Of a stretch of 64,000 bases of DNA, positions 8,406 through 17,089 are shown in pieces. Numbering within the stretch: position 1 is the first letter of the stretch; every line of letters begins with the position of its first letter. Location of the stretch: NCBI GenBank assembly GCA_051418055.1, contig JBPRGH010000035.1, positions 1-64,000 of the forward strand, given 5' to 3'. The notes under the pieces are model-generated. The model saw only the letters and a list, made by a program, of their open reading frames with translations. It was not told the origin of the DNA and searched no databases. A program made the translations under genes and the position numbers. This stretch comes from JBPRGH01 sp051418055 (GTDB lineage Bacteria > Bacteroidota > Bacteroidia > Cytophagales > Cyclobacteriaceae).

Positions 8406-10234
8406 GTGCTAAAAAATTTATCTATTGTTTCTAAATCCAAAACGTAATAAACGGGCTTACCTGCAGGATCATAATTTGGATTTTCACATCCAAAAAGCCG
8501 CTCGATCAGCACTTTCATCTCCTCTGGCGTCATCCTTTTTCCCAGGCGCAATGAAGCTCTTCTTGCCATTGCACGAGCCAGATTTTCTTTCTTACCTACA
8601 GAGAGCTTGTTTTTATTTATCTTATACTGCTCTACAAGGCCTTCAAATATCTCCTTGCCATTACTTTCGGAAAGATCTGCCGGAAAACCATCTACTACTA
8701 CAACATTATTACCGAATGGTTCAAATATAAAACCTAATGCACATATTTCCTCCTTCATCTCCATTACGAGGGAAAAGTCTGCAGGGTTTAATGTTATTTG
8801 TTCAGGAAATAACGACCGTTGCGAAGTACCCTGGCCCTGTTCGAGCTGTCGCAGGTATTTTTCAAATAAGATCCGTTCAAAAGCCGCCTGCTTATCAATT
8901 ATCATTAACCCTGATTTTGTCTGGGTCATAATATACTTCTGATGCAGCTGAAAAAGCACCTGCTCCCGCTCATTTGAAACACCTTCAAAAGAATTATTTT
9001 CCTCCTCCTTATGCATGCTGCTTGAGAAGGTCAATGTTTGCGGCTCACGCTGATCATTTTCAGGCAATTCTTCCTCCCGGTTTACATCCCAATGGCCATG
9101 AAGCTTCTCCCAGTTCACCTGGTTTTGCTTTTGCAGGGAAGATGTTTTAAACTGCCCATAACTTTTTTCAAGATATGTTTCCCGCTCACGCTTTATCTTA
9201 TCGGTCAGATTTACATCCACTGTAAAATCAATCGAAGGGGCAAAATTATGCGTACTCAACGCTTGTTTTATTGCTGACCTGATGATGGCATAAATAGTCC
9301 TCTCATCATCAAATTTTATTTCAGTCTTTGTGGGATGAACATTTACATCAATATGTTTGGGATCTATATCAATATACAGCACATAAAAAGGAAAAAAATC
9401 ATCCGGCATAAGCCCTTCAAAAGCAGAAGTAACTGCATGATTTAAATAGTTGCTTTTGATATATCTTTTATTAACAAAAAAGAACTGTTCACCCCTGGTT
9501 TTTTTTGCAAAATCCGGCTTCCCAATATAACCGTGGATATTCATCAGTTCCGTCTCCTCCTGACATGCAGCCAATTGTTCTTTATAGCTCCTCCCGAAGA
9601 TCCCTACTATCCTCTGGCTTAGCTTTCCTGCCTCCAGGCTATATATCTCTTCATCATGGTTGTATAATGACAAAGCTATACCAGGATATGCCAGTGCCAC
9701 CCGTTGAAATTCTTCCGTTATATGTCGCATTTCCACCCCATTTGACTTGAGGAAATTGCGGCGGGCCGGAATATTATAAAAAAGATTTTTTACAGTTATA
9801 ATAGTACCTTTAGTAGTATTCACCGGCTCCTGCTTTTTTACTTCAGAACCTTCAATACATATGTAAGTACCAATCTCATTATTTTCCTGACGGGTCTTTA
9901 TTTCCATCTGAGAAACCGCTGCTATTGAAGCGAGCGCCTCTCCCCTGAAACCCATGGTTTTAATTTTAAATAGGTCTTCAGCAGAAGCAATTTTTGATGT
10001 AGCGTGACGCTCAAGGCTCATCCGGGCATCAGTTTCAGACATACCCGTTCCGTTATCTATTACCTGTATTAATGCCTTTCCGGCATCTTTTACAACTAAT
10101 GTGATTTCGGTAGCATGAGCATCGACAGCATTCTCCAGTAGTTCCTTTACTACTGAAGCCGGTCGCTGAACAACCTCTCCTGCAGCAATTTGATTAGCTA
10201 TTGCATCTGATAGCAGACGAATAATATCTGGCAT
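8402..10234 (-). CDS. mutL: DNA mismatch repair protein MutL
   Basis: MutL couples MutS mismatch recognition to strand removal. The 610 residues hold the GHKL ATPase half with RPASVVKELLENAVDA, DNGTGM, TMGFRGEALASIAAV and the transducer segment VHPTKTEIKF. The C-terminal dimerisation half holds the place of the endonuclease motif DQHAxxExxxxE, which reads DKQAAFERILFE at 447-458: the acidic residues are kept but the metal-binding histidine is glutamine. The motif near the end (ENPNYDPAGKPVYYVL) is of the Bacteroidota type. No mutH was seen in the window. The gene overlaps the downstream rhomboid by 4 bp and lies 10 bp from the upstream membrane protein gene. Confidence 0.97.
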   Translation of the reverse strand: MPDIIRLLSDAIANQIAAGEVVQRPASVVKELLENAVDAHATEITLVVKDAGKALIQVIDNGTGMSETDARMSLERHATSKIASAEDLFKIKTMGFRGEALASIAAVSQMEIKTRQENNEIGTYICIEGSEVKKQEPVNTTKGTIITVKNLFYNIPARRNFLKSNGVEMRHITEEFQRVALAYPGIALSLYNHDEEIYSLEAGKLSQRIVGIFGRSYKEQLAACQEETELMNIHGYIGKPDFAKKTRGEQFFFVNKRYIKSNYLNHAVTSAFEGLMPDDFFPFYVLYIDIDPKHIDVNVHPTKTEIKFDDERTIYAIIRSAIKQALSTHNFAPSIDFTVDVNLTDKIKRERETYLEKSYGQFKTSSLQKQNQVNWEKLHGHWDVNREEELPENDQREPQTLTFSSSMHKEEENNSFEGVSNEREQVLFQLHQKYIMTQTKSGLMIIDKQAAFERILFEKYLRQLEQGQGTSQRSLFPEQITLNPADFSLVMEMKEEICALGFIFEPFGNNVVVVDGFPADLSESNGKEIFEGLVEQYKINKNKLSVGKKENLARAMARRASLRLGKRMTPEEMKVLIERLFGCENPNYDPAGKPVYYVLDLETIDKFFST

Positions 10235-10244
10235 GTAAGATAAG

Positions 10245-10616
10245 TTACAACTTGCGCTTCATTTTAAGGTACAATAATACGCAAGATATTAGAACTACCA
10301 CGTATAAAGCCATCTCCCCAATGAATATATATCCAAAGATCAAACCAGCCAACAAAAGCATGATGATCAGCTGCATGATCGAGGCCGAAGATCCGGGTGC
10401 ACTCCTTCTTCTGGTAAAAGATCCCTGAATAGATGAGTGGAAGTTTTCATCTTCACTAGCATCAGGATTGTCATTTAAAGAGGCATTACCCATCGCCATT
10501 CTTCGGCGTATCTGTTCTTCCCGTTCCTGCATTTCTTCTTTTACCGGATCATAATACCTCGGTTCTAAATGAAATTTCTGATATTTAGGGGATCTATAAA
10601 AGGGATTTATATTCAT
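10245..10616 (-). CDS. Conserved small membrane protein upstream of mutL
   Basis: Protein of 123 residues with no function I can assign. Residues 1-75 are polar and charged (PRYYDPVKEEMQEREEQIRRR), and two adjacent transmembrane helices fill about 80-118 (IMQLIIMLLLAGLIFGYIFI and MALYVVVLISCVLLYL), leaving a basic KMKRKL tail. It is the first gene of the operon with mutL and the two rhomboids, 10 bp before mutL. Its start ATG is followed by NINPFYRSPKY, an opening that looks conserved in this phylum, but that is recollection and not a search result. Confidence 0.75.
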   Translation of the reverse strand: MNINPFYRSPKYQKFHLEPRYYDPVKEEMQEREEQIRRRMAMGNASLNDNPDASEDENFHSSIQGSFTRRRSAPGSSASIMQLIIMLLLAGLIFGYIFIGEMALYVVVLISCVLLYLKMKRKL

Positions 10617-10763
10617 TTTAAAAAAATCTTAATTTTTTAATGCCATTAACCATTTACCCAAAATTAATTTACAATGAATTTCTAACATGGCAAAATAGTT
10701 GTAATAATAAATGAGTTAATGTTTTTTATTAATATTTACCATAAAGTTCGTTAGTCCGATAAT

Positions 10764-13658
10764 ATGATCAACGAGAAGCTAAATAAAAAAGTTTGTAGTT
10801 TCATAATCATCTTGGCCTGCTTAATTAGCATTTTTCAAGGCAAAGCTCAAATCATTTTACCTGAACAGGACGAGTGGGTGGATAGTGTATTCTCAACACT
10901 CGATACAGAACAAAAAATAGGACAACTTATTATGATCCCTGCTTATGCAGGTGGGAATGAAGAGCATTATAAAGATCTGATCAACCTGTTAAAAGATCAT
11001 CATATAGGAGGGGTTGTTTTTATGGAAGGAAATCCTATAACCCAGGCTAAATTAACGAATACGCTTCAGGAAAACTCCTCCATACCCTTGCTTACAGGAA
11101 TGGAGGCAGATTTTGGCCTGGGGCAACATCTGGATAGCACCTTAATATTCCCTTCTACTTTGACTTTAGGTGCGTTATCGAGCGATTCATTATTATATGC
11201 CACAGGAAAAGAAGTGGCACGACAGCTTCAACGACTGGGTATCCATTTTATACTTGGGCCTTCAGTAAATATTAGCAATCCTTTATTTCAGAATGCATTT
11301 TCGGATAACCTTAACCAGGTGGTTTATAAAGCAAAATATTACCTTAAAGGCTTAGAGGATGGCGGGATAATTATAGTGCTTAAAGATTTTCCCGGTATGG
11401 GAAGCATAGACCCTGATAATCAGGAAAATTTAGCGGTAACTAAAAAGACCCTTGCTGAATTGAAAGAGGAAGATCTATATCCTTTTAAAAGCCTGACCTC
11501 AGCAGGAGGCATTGGAGGTGTTATGTCATCCTTTATTTTTGCTCCGAATATTGTAAATGACGGACTTCCTTTGTCAATGAATAAAAATTTTATTAATAAA
11601 AATGTTCGTGATGACTGGAGATTTGAAGGTATTGTATTTACAGGGCCACTGAATCAGGAATCTGTAACCAACAATTTTAAAAAAGGTATTGCAGAGGAGC
11701 ATAGCCTTAAAGCAGGTCATGATATTTTGCTCTTTCCCGATAATATCCCTGCTACCATAAGAAGAATAAAGCGTGCACTGAATAAGGAAGAGCTCAAGTT
11801 GGAGCAGTTAGATGCTTCCGTAAAGAGAATATTAACGATGAAATATCAGGCAGGGCTTCAAAAATCAAAACCGGTAGATACTGTGAATATTTATCAGGAG
11901 CTAAATAATATTACCGCACATAAACTCCAGAGGGAAGTTTTTCTTAACAGCATTACGCTGGTTAGAAATAATACCCTCGATATTCCATATCAGATGCTGG
12001 AAGACAGGAACTTTGCTTTGCTGGACCTTAGAAATAATTCCGGTGGGCCTTTATTAAAGTACCTGAAAAAATATACCCATTTTGATTATTATTCAATTTT
12101 AAATAATGATTTTGCCGATAAATTAAAGGGCTATGATATGGTCGTAACGGCTATTTCCGGGAATTTAACCCCGGAACAGAAAATCCTGCTAAAAGATCTT
12201 GATGATGCCACACACGTTACGCTTCTTATTTCGGGATCACCTTATCAATTGGCAGGATTCGAGGAATTTAATAATATCGTTTGGTCAGGCAATGATTTAC
12301 CGATTACACAGGAATTAATACCACAGCTACTTTTTGGCGCAGAAAGCTTCTCCGGAAAATTACCTGTTACGACAGGCCCATTTATAAGCGGCACAGGCAT
12401 CTCCACAAAATCATTAAACAGGCTGGCCTTTACTTTTCCTGAAGATGCCGGAATAGATGGAGATTATCTTATTCGTATTGATTCCATAATGAAAGAGGCA
12501 ATACAGGGAAAAGCTACCCCTGGTGGACAAATTTTGATAGCACGTAAGGGAAAGGTAGTTTGGGAAAAAGCGTATGGTTATCATACCTATGACAGCCTTA
12601 TGCCTGTAGATGATCTTACTATTTACGATTTGGCTTCAGTTACAAAAGTTGCGGCATCAGTTCAGGCACTTATGTTCTTGTACGAAAGAGGGCTAATAGA
12701 TTTAGATAAAAAAATAAGTGTTTACCTTCCCGAGCTTGAGGGGACCAATAAAGAAAATATGGTCCTTCGTGATATCCTCACACACCAGGCGGGTTTATGG
12801 CCATATCTTCCTTTCTGGAAAGCCACTATGCTGGAGCAGCAACATTCACCCGAATTTTATAGTTATCGCATTGGAGATGATTTTCTAAATGAAGTTTCAC
12901 CCGGATTATATTCCGCTCGTATAACAGCGGACAGTGTATGGCAGTGGGTGATAGAATCAAAAGTCAGGGAAAAATCCCCACGTGAACCTTATGATTACAA
13001 ATACAGTGATATGGGGTATTATATCATTCACCGCTTAGTGCAAAATATCGTAAATCAACCCATGCAGGATTTCCTTAATCAGAATCTTTACGATCCTATG
13101 GGTATGACTACATTAGATTATCAACCGCTGTGCAACTTTCCGCTGACATGTATTGCTCCCACTGAAATGGATGATTATTTTCGTTTTACGTTAGTATCTG
13201 GAACCGTTCACGATCAGGGAGCTGCTCTTTTAGGTGGGGTGGCAGGTCATGCAGGCCTCTTTAGTAATGCCCTTGATCTTGGAAAGTTAATGCAACTTAT
13301 GCTGCAAAAGGGTAACTATGGCGGGCAACAGTATTTTCAGCCTGAAACCATTGAATTATTTACCCGCCAACAGTATTCAAATAACCGAAGGGGATTAGGC
13401 TGGGATAAACCTGTAACCGATGAATGGGGAGGGCCAACTTCTGAGTTTGCTTCAGGAAAAACTTTTGGACATACTGGTTTTACGGGTACGGCAGCCTGGG
13501 TAGATCCTGAGTTTGACCTGGTCTATATCTTTCTTTCCAATAGAATATATCCTGACGCAACAAATACAAAACTCATTACCGAAAATGTTCGTACTAGGAT
13601 TCAGGACATAATTTATAAATCAATCTTTCAGGCTCTTCGATATGAAGACATCCAATGA
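10764..13658 (+). CDS. GH3-like domain fused to a serine beta-lactamase-type hydrolase
   Basis: Exported two-domain protein of 964 residues; a signal peptide covers about 1-29 (ends GKAQ). Residues 35-560 have the fold signature of glycoside hydrolase family 3 (NagZ-like), but the active site looks lost. The KHFPGHGDT loop reads KDFPGMGSI (207-215), and the nucleophile motif VFTDALN reads VFTGPLN, putting Gly294 where Asp should be. Residues 575-955 form a class C beta-lactamase/esterase domain with intact motifs: S625-V-T-K628, Y747-S-D749 and H903-T-G905. Related fusions are thought to act on cell-wall muropeptides. Here only the hydrolase half is likely to be catalytic. The bshA gene follows with a start at 13642 or 13663. 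Confidence 0.88.
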   Translation: MINEKLNKKVCSFIIILACLISIFQGKAQIILPEQDEWVDSVFSTLDTEQKIGQLIMIPAYAGGNEEHYKDLINLLKDHHIGGVVFMEGNPITQAKLTNTLQENSSIPLLTGMEADFGLGQHLDSTLIFPSTLTLGALSSDSLLYATGKEVARQLQRLGIHFILGPSVNISNPLFQNAFSDNLNQVVYKAKYYLKGLEDGGIIIVLKDFPGMGSIDPDNQENLAVTKKTLAELKEEDLYPFKSLTSAGGIGGVMSSFIFAPNIVNDGLPLSMNKNFINKNVRDDWRFEGIVFTGPLNQESVTNNFKKGIAEEHSLKAGHDILLFPDNIPATIRRIKRALNKEELKLEQLDASVKRILTMKYQAGLQKSKPVDTVNIYQELNNITAHKLQREVFLNSITLVRNNTLDIPYQMLEDRNFALLDLRNNSGGPLLKYLKKYTHFDYYSILNNDFADKLKGYDMVVTAISGNLTPEQKILLKDLDDATHVTLLISGSPYQLAGFEEFNNIVWSGNDLPITQELIPQLLFGAESFSGKLPVTTGPFISGTGISTKSLNRLAFTFPEDAGIDGDYLIRIDSIMKEAIQGKATPGGQILIARKGKVVWEKAYGYHTYDSLMPVDDLTIYDLASVTKVAASVQALMFLYERGLIDLDKKISVYLPELEGTNKENMVLRDILTHQAGLWPYLPFWKATMLEQQHSPEFYSYRIGDDFLNEVSPGLYSARITADSVWQWVIESKVREKSPREPYDYKYSDMGYYIIHRLVQNIVNQPMQDFLNQNLYDPMGMTTLDYQPLCNFPLTCIAPTEMDDYFRFTLVSGTVHDQGAALLGGVAGHAGLFSNALDLGKLMQLMLQKGNYGGQQYFQPETIELFTRQQYSNNRRGLGWDKPVTDEWGGPTSEFASGKTFGHTGFTGTAAWVDPEFDLVYIFLSNRIYPDATNTKLITENVRTRIQDIIYKSIFQALRYEDIQ

Positions 13659-13662
13659 TAAA

Positions 13663-14805
13663 ATGAATATAGGAATAGTTTGTTATCCAACTTATGGTGG
13701 TAGTGGTGTTGTAGCTACCGAATTAGGAAAAGGCCTTGCTAAGAATGGGCATAAAATCCACTTTATTACTTATCGCCAGCCTTACAGATTGGATTTTTTT
13801 AATGAAAACCTTTTTTACCATGAGGTTGATCTGCGGCCTTATCCTTTATTTGAATATCCTCCATATGAGCTGGCTTTATCCAGTAAAATGGTAGATGTGG
13901 TAAAACATGAAAAACTTGACTTACTACATGTGCATTATGCCATTCCTCATGCATCCGCTGCATATATGGCGAAGCAGATATTGAAAACACAAAATATTCA
14001 TATACCAATAATAACCACCCTTCATGGAACTGATATTACTTTGGTAGGAAAGGATCCTTCCTATGAACCAGTTGTAACTTTTAGCATTAATCAGTCGGAT
14101 GCGGTAACAGCAGTATCTGAGGACCTTAAAAAAGATACCTATCATCATTTTGGAATAAAAAAGGACATCCATGTTATTCCAAACTTCATTGATCTGGATA
14201 GGTTTAAAAAACAAAAGAAAGAGCATTTTAAAAGAGCCATCTGCCCGGAAGATGAGCACCTGATAGTACATACATCTAACTTTCGAAGAGTAAAGCGTGT
14301 TGATGATGTAGTTAGGATTTTTCATAAGATCAACCAAAAAACCCCAAGCAAGCTCCTGCTTGTAGGTGACGGACCTGAGCGAAACAATATAGAAAAGCTT
14401 TGTCGTGAATTAGGCACCTGCGATCATATTCGTTTTCTAGGGAAACTTGATGCTGTTGAGGAAGTGTTGTCGGTTGCAGATCTGTTTATTATGCCATCTG
14501 AATCAGAAAGCTTTGGTCTGGCCGCACTGGAAGCAATGGCCTGTGAAGTTCCTGTAATATCCTCTAATGTGGGTGGTATACCAGAATTAAATATTCACGG
14601 AGTTACTGGTTATTTAAGCAATCCCGGCAATATTGAAGAAATGACTGAAAATGCTTTAAAGGTCCTTGATCCAAAAAATTTACAAACTTTTAAAGCAAAC
14701 GCATTGAAACGCGCCATGGAATTTGAAATTAGTAATATTTTACCAATGTATGAGAAAGTTTATCGCGATGTTCTTGAAAACAAAAAGGCGCCTCAGCATG
14801 TATAA
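13663..14805 (+). CDS. bshA: N-acetyl-alpha-D-glucosaminyl L-malate synthase BshA
   Basis: First enzyme of bacillithiol synthesis: a GT4 glycosyltransferase that joins GlcNAc from UDP-GlcNAc to L-malate. The N-terminal IGIVCYPTYGGSGVVATELG and C-terminal FIMPSESESFGLAALEAMAC (the EX7E-type nucleotide-sugar site) are typical. ATG at 13663 gives 380 residues, the family length. An in-frame ATG at 13642 would add seven residues and overlap the preceding gene by 17 bp. No bshB or bshC is seen nearby. Bacillithiol is the low-molecular-weight thiol of many Bacteroidota. Confidence 0.95.
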   Translation: MNIGIVCYPTYGGSGVVATELGKGLAKNGHKIHFITYRQPYRLDFFNENLFYHEVDLRPYPLFEYPPYELALSSKMVDVVKHEKLDLLHVHYAIPHASAAYMAKQILKTQNIHIPIITTLHGTDITLVGKDPSYEPVVTFSINQSDAVTAVSEDLKKDTYHHFGIKKDIHVIPNFIDLDRFKKQKKEHFKRAICPEDEHLIVHTSNFRRVKRVDDVVRIFHKINQKTPSKLLLVGDGPERNNIEKLCRELGTCDHIRFLGKLDAVEEVLSVADLFIMPSESESFGLAALEAMACEVPVISSNVGGIPELNIHGVTGYLSNPGNIEEMTENALKVLDPKNLQTFKANALKRAMEFEISNILPMYEKVYRDVLENKKAPQHV

Positions 14806-14842
14806 TATTTAATATATCTTTTAAAAATTTAATCAGGCAAAG

Positions 14843-14850
14843 TATTTTTG
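14843..14850 (+). promoter_or_regulatory. -7 promoter box of the fatty-acid hydroxylase gene
   Basis: TATTTTTG fits TAnnTTTG and lies 22 bp before the start codon at 14873, which implies a short leader. Only the -7 box is clear. Confidence 0.45.
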
Positions 14851-14872
14851 TGCAAAATTTTTTATCATAGTT

Positions 14873-15484
14873 ATGGGAGCAGTGAATAAACCTAAGAACG
14901 AAGGCACAAAACAGGTTTTTGATAACCCTATTCTCGAACGGTTGACGAGGACTCATATATCTATACCTATTACTATTTTTGTTTTCTATAGTGCAGGATT
15001 ATTATATTGGAGTGTTACCAGTACAACATTAGCTGTAGGCACCACTATTTTATTATTTTTTACCGGTTTGCTGCTATTCACACTTGTTGAATACCTGGCA
15101 CACCGCTACCTTTTCCATATGGAGACTTATACGGAATTAAGAAAAAAGATCCAATATTCTCTTCATGGTATACATCACGACTATCCTAAAGACAAAGATC
15201 GTTTGGCTATGCCACCTGTTATGAGTATTACTATTGCAACCCTTTTACTTTTTATATTAAAATGGTTGATAGGTGATTTTGTATTTGCCTTTCTGCCTGG
15301 ATTTTTGGTTGGTTATGCCGGCTATCTTTTTGTCCACTATATTGTACATGCATATCAACCACCTAAAAACGCTTTTAGAGCTTTATGGATTAACCATGGT
15401 ATACATCATTATAAAGATCCGGAAAGAGCGTTTGGCGTTTCGTCGCCATTATGGGATTATATTTTCAGGACAATGCCAAGGTAA
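14873..15484 (+). CDS. Fatty acid hydroxylase / sterol desaturase superfamily protein
   Basis: Integral membrane di-iron oxygenase of 203 residues. The histidine clusters that bind the irons are HRYLFH, HGIHH, HYIVHAY and HGIHHYKDPERAFG. This size and the HGIHHxxP spacing resemble fatty-acid 2-hydroxylases, which act on sphingolipid acyl chains, and carotenoid hydroxylase-like relatives. In Cytophagales hydroxylated sphingo- or sulfonolipids would be a reasonable target (inference). Four hydrophobic helices are seen. It is expressed alone, with its own -7 box and a strong terminator. Confidence 0.85.
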   Translation: MGAVNKPKNEGTKQVFDNPILERLTRTHISIPITIFVFYSAGLLYWSVTSTTLAVGTTILLFFTGLLLFTLVEYLAHRYLFHMETYTELRKKIQYSLHGIHHDYPKDKDRLAMPPVMSITIATLLLFILKWLIGDFVFAFLPGFLVGYAGYLFVHYIVHAYQPPKNAFRALWINHGIHHYKDPERAFGVSSPLWDYIFRTMPR

Positions 15485-15489
15485 AAACA

Positions 15490-15520
15490 AAACCCCGGAA
15501 AATTTCCGGGGTTTATTTTT
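15490..15520 (+). terminator. Strong hairpin terminator
   Basis: AAACCCCGGAAA and TTTCCGGGGTTT form a 12-bp perfect inverted repeat with a very short centre, followed by ATTTTT. It is 6 bp after the hydroxylase stop codon and may also serve minus-strand transcripts from the lipoprotein gene. Confidence 0.9.
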
Positions 15521-15530
15521 AAGCGCCGGC

Positions 15531-15632
15531 CTAAAAATTTCTCGATATATACGATCTGCTCGTATACCGATGAAGCCGGTAATTAAACACCCACTTAAAA
15601 AAAATTGCTATCTTTTGCCATAATTGTTTCAT
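15531..15632 (-). CDS. Candidate 33-residue basic peptide
   Basis: An ATG at 15632, eight bases after the lipoprotein stop codon, opens 33 codons ending in TAG at 15531-15533. The peptide begins MKQLWQKIAIFFKWVFNY, a hydrophobic/aromatic amphipathic half, and ends RLHRYTSRSYISRNF, a basic half. It ends just before the terminator hairpin. Without homologues it cannot be told from chance, but its place in a compact lipoprotein-peptide-terminator unit is suggestive. The DNA itself also holds imperfect palindromes around 15541-15578. Confidence 0.3.
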   Translation of the reverse strand: MKQLWQKIAIFFKWVFNYRLHRYTSRSYISRNF

Positions 15633-15640
15633 TTTAAAAC

Positions 15641-15793
15641 TTATGGCCTTGCAACAGGCCCTTCCTTAACAAAATTTTGTTGTCCTTTATCTTGTTCCGG
15701 AGCTTCTGCATATGCATATGTTGGACACGTATAATATGCACATCCGGAGAAAACAAAAGCTGATATCAGGATCAGCACCAATAACTTTTTCAT
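15641..15793 (-). CDS. Small lipoprotein, 50 residues
   Basis: Translation of the minus strand from ATG at 15793 gives a 50-residue precursor starting MKKLLVLILISAFVFSGC. It has a basic start, a hydrophobic core and a lipobox FSGC with lipidation at C18, leaving a mature chain of about 33 residues (AYYTCPTYAYAEAPEQ and onward, rich in Y, P, Q and E). It is a probable membrane-anchored lipoprotein of unknown function. Signal and lipobox make it a convincing gene despite its size. Confidence 0.75.
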   Translation of the reverse strand: MKKLLVLILISAFVFSGCAYYTCPTYAYAEAPEQDKGQQNFVKEGPVARP

Positions 15794-15986
15794 GATTTAT
15801 AGATTATTAATAATAGTCGCAATAAAATATGTGAACCGAGGTTTAAAAATATTAGTTTCATTAAAAAAATGATATTCCTTACATATGTATTGGCTATTCT
15901 TTAAGTATAAAAATTAAATTTTAAATATCTTACCCTGCACTTTTTTCGTTACTATTCGTTATACGCTCTAACTATTTGATATTGCA

Positions 15987-17084
15987 ATGATTGGCTACAG
16001 ATTCACAAAATTCATACCCCTAAAAGAGCAGAAACAGGAAGATTTTGATTCCCTGTTAAAGATCTTCATGCAACTGATCTTAGTTACTTCAGGTGATGTG
16101 GCAGAGGCATTAAAATGGCTGAGCGATTTGGATCAGCAGTATAATCTTACAGGTGAAGAATATGGCATTGGCGATTTTATTGAAGACCTGAAACGTGAAG
16201 GGTATTTAACAGAAGATGAGGTTACTGGCTCGTTTAAAATTACTGCTAAAAGTGAACAGCGCGTAAGGCAGGATGCCCTGGAAGAGATCTTTGGGAAACT
16301 TAAAAAAGGAGGAAGAGGAAGCCACCAGACAAAATATAGTGGCATCGGTGATGAACCCTCCGCAGATATACGTTCTTATGAATTTGGAGATACTCTTGAC
16401 CAAATAGCTGTAACTGATTCTCTTCGAAATGCCCAGATCAACCATGGCCTGGAAAATTTTACAATGACAGAAGGTGATCTGGAGGTTAGGGAGAAGGAAT
16501 ATAAAACCCAAACATCAACCGTGATGATGATAGATATTTCGCATTCTATGATCTTATATGGTGAAGACCGTATCACTCCGGCAAAAAAAGTAGGTATGGC
16601 ACTAGCCGAACTTATAAAAAGAAAATACCCTAAAGACACCCTGGATGTCATAGTATTCGGCAATGATGCCTGGCAAATTGAACTTAAAGACCTCCCCTAC
16701 CTGGAAGTTGGCCCCTATCATACAAATACAGTGGCTGGCCTTGAGCTGGCAATGGACCTTTTAAGAAGGCGGAAAAATGCAAACAAACAGATATTTATGA
16801 TCACAGATGGTAAACCCACTTGTATTAAGCAGGGGATTAAATACTATAAAAACAGCTTTGGCCTCGATCCTAAAATCTTACAGAAAACATATACACTGGC
16901 AGCTCAATCACGAAAATTAAAAATACCAATTACCACATTTATGATCGCAAGTGATCCTTATTTAAGATCATTTGTCCAGGAGTTTACCAAAATTAATAAC
17001 GGCAATGCCTATTATAGTTCGCTTGGAGATTTAGGTAATTTAGTTTTTGAAGATTATCGTCGTAACCGCAGAAAAAGATATTAA
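15987..17084 (+). CDS. VWA-domain protein, partner of a MoxR-like AAA+ ATPase
   Basis: Cytosolic protein of 365 residues with a von Willebrand A domain in its C-terminal half. The metal-binding MIDAS motif is intact: D183-I-S185-H-S187, followed by the threonine region and FMITDGKPTC. The N-terminal 170 residues are helical and charged, without a known domain. VWA proteins of this kind work as partners of MoxR/ChlI-type ATPases (compare ViaA with RavA, and the mycobacterial pair Rv0959-Rv0958). The gene is 5 bp upstream of the AAA+ gene, so the two are almost surely co-expressed. The target is unknown. Confidence 0.85.
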   Translation: MIGYRFTKFIPLKEQKQEDFDSLLKIFMQLILVTSGDVAEALKWLSDLDQQYNLTGEEYGIGDFIEDLKREGYLTEDEVTGSFKITAKSEQRVRQDALEEIFGKLKKGGRGSHQTKYSGIGDEPSADIRSYEFGDTLDQIAVTDSLRNAQINHGLENFTMTEGDLEVREKEYKTQTSTVMMIDISHSMILYGEDRITPAKKVGMALAELIKRKYPKDTLDVIVFGNDAWQIELKDLPYLEVGPYHTNTVAGLELAMDLLRRRKNANKQIFMITDGKPTCIKQGIKYYKNSFGLDPKILQKTYTLAAQSRKLKIPITTFMIASDPYLRSFVQEFTKINNGNAYYSSLGDLGNLVFEDYRRNRRKRY

Positions 17085-17089
17085 CTCAA

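Noticed and set aside
15487..15640. Riboswitch or structured RNA
   Set aside because: Imperfect palindromes at 15541-15578 do not match a known class; a terminator and small gene explain the region better.
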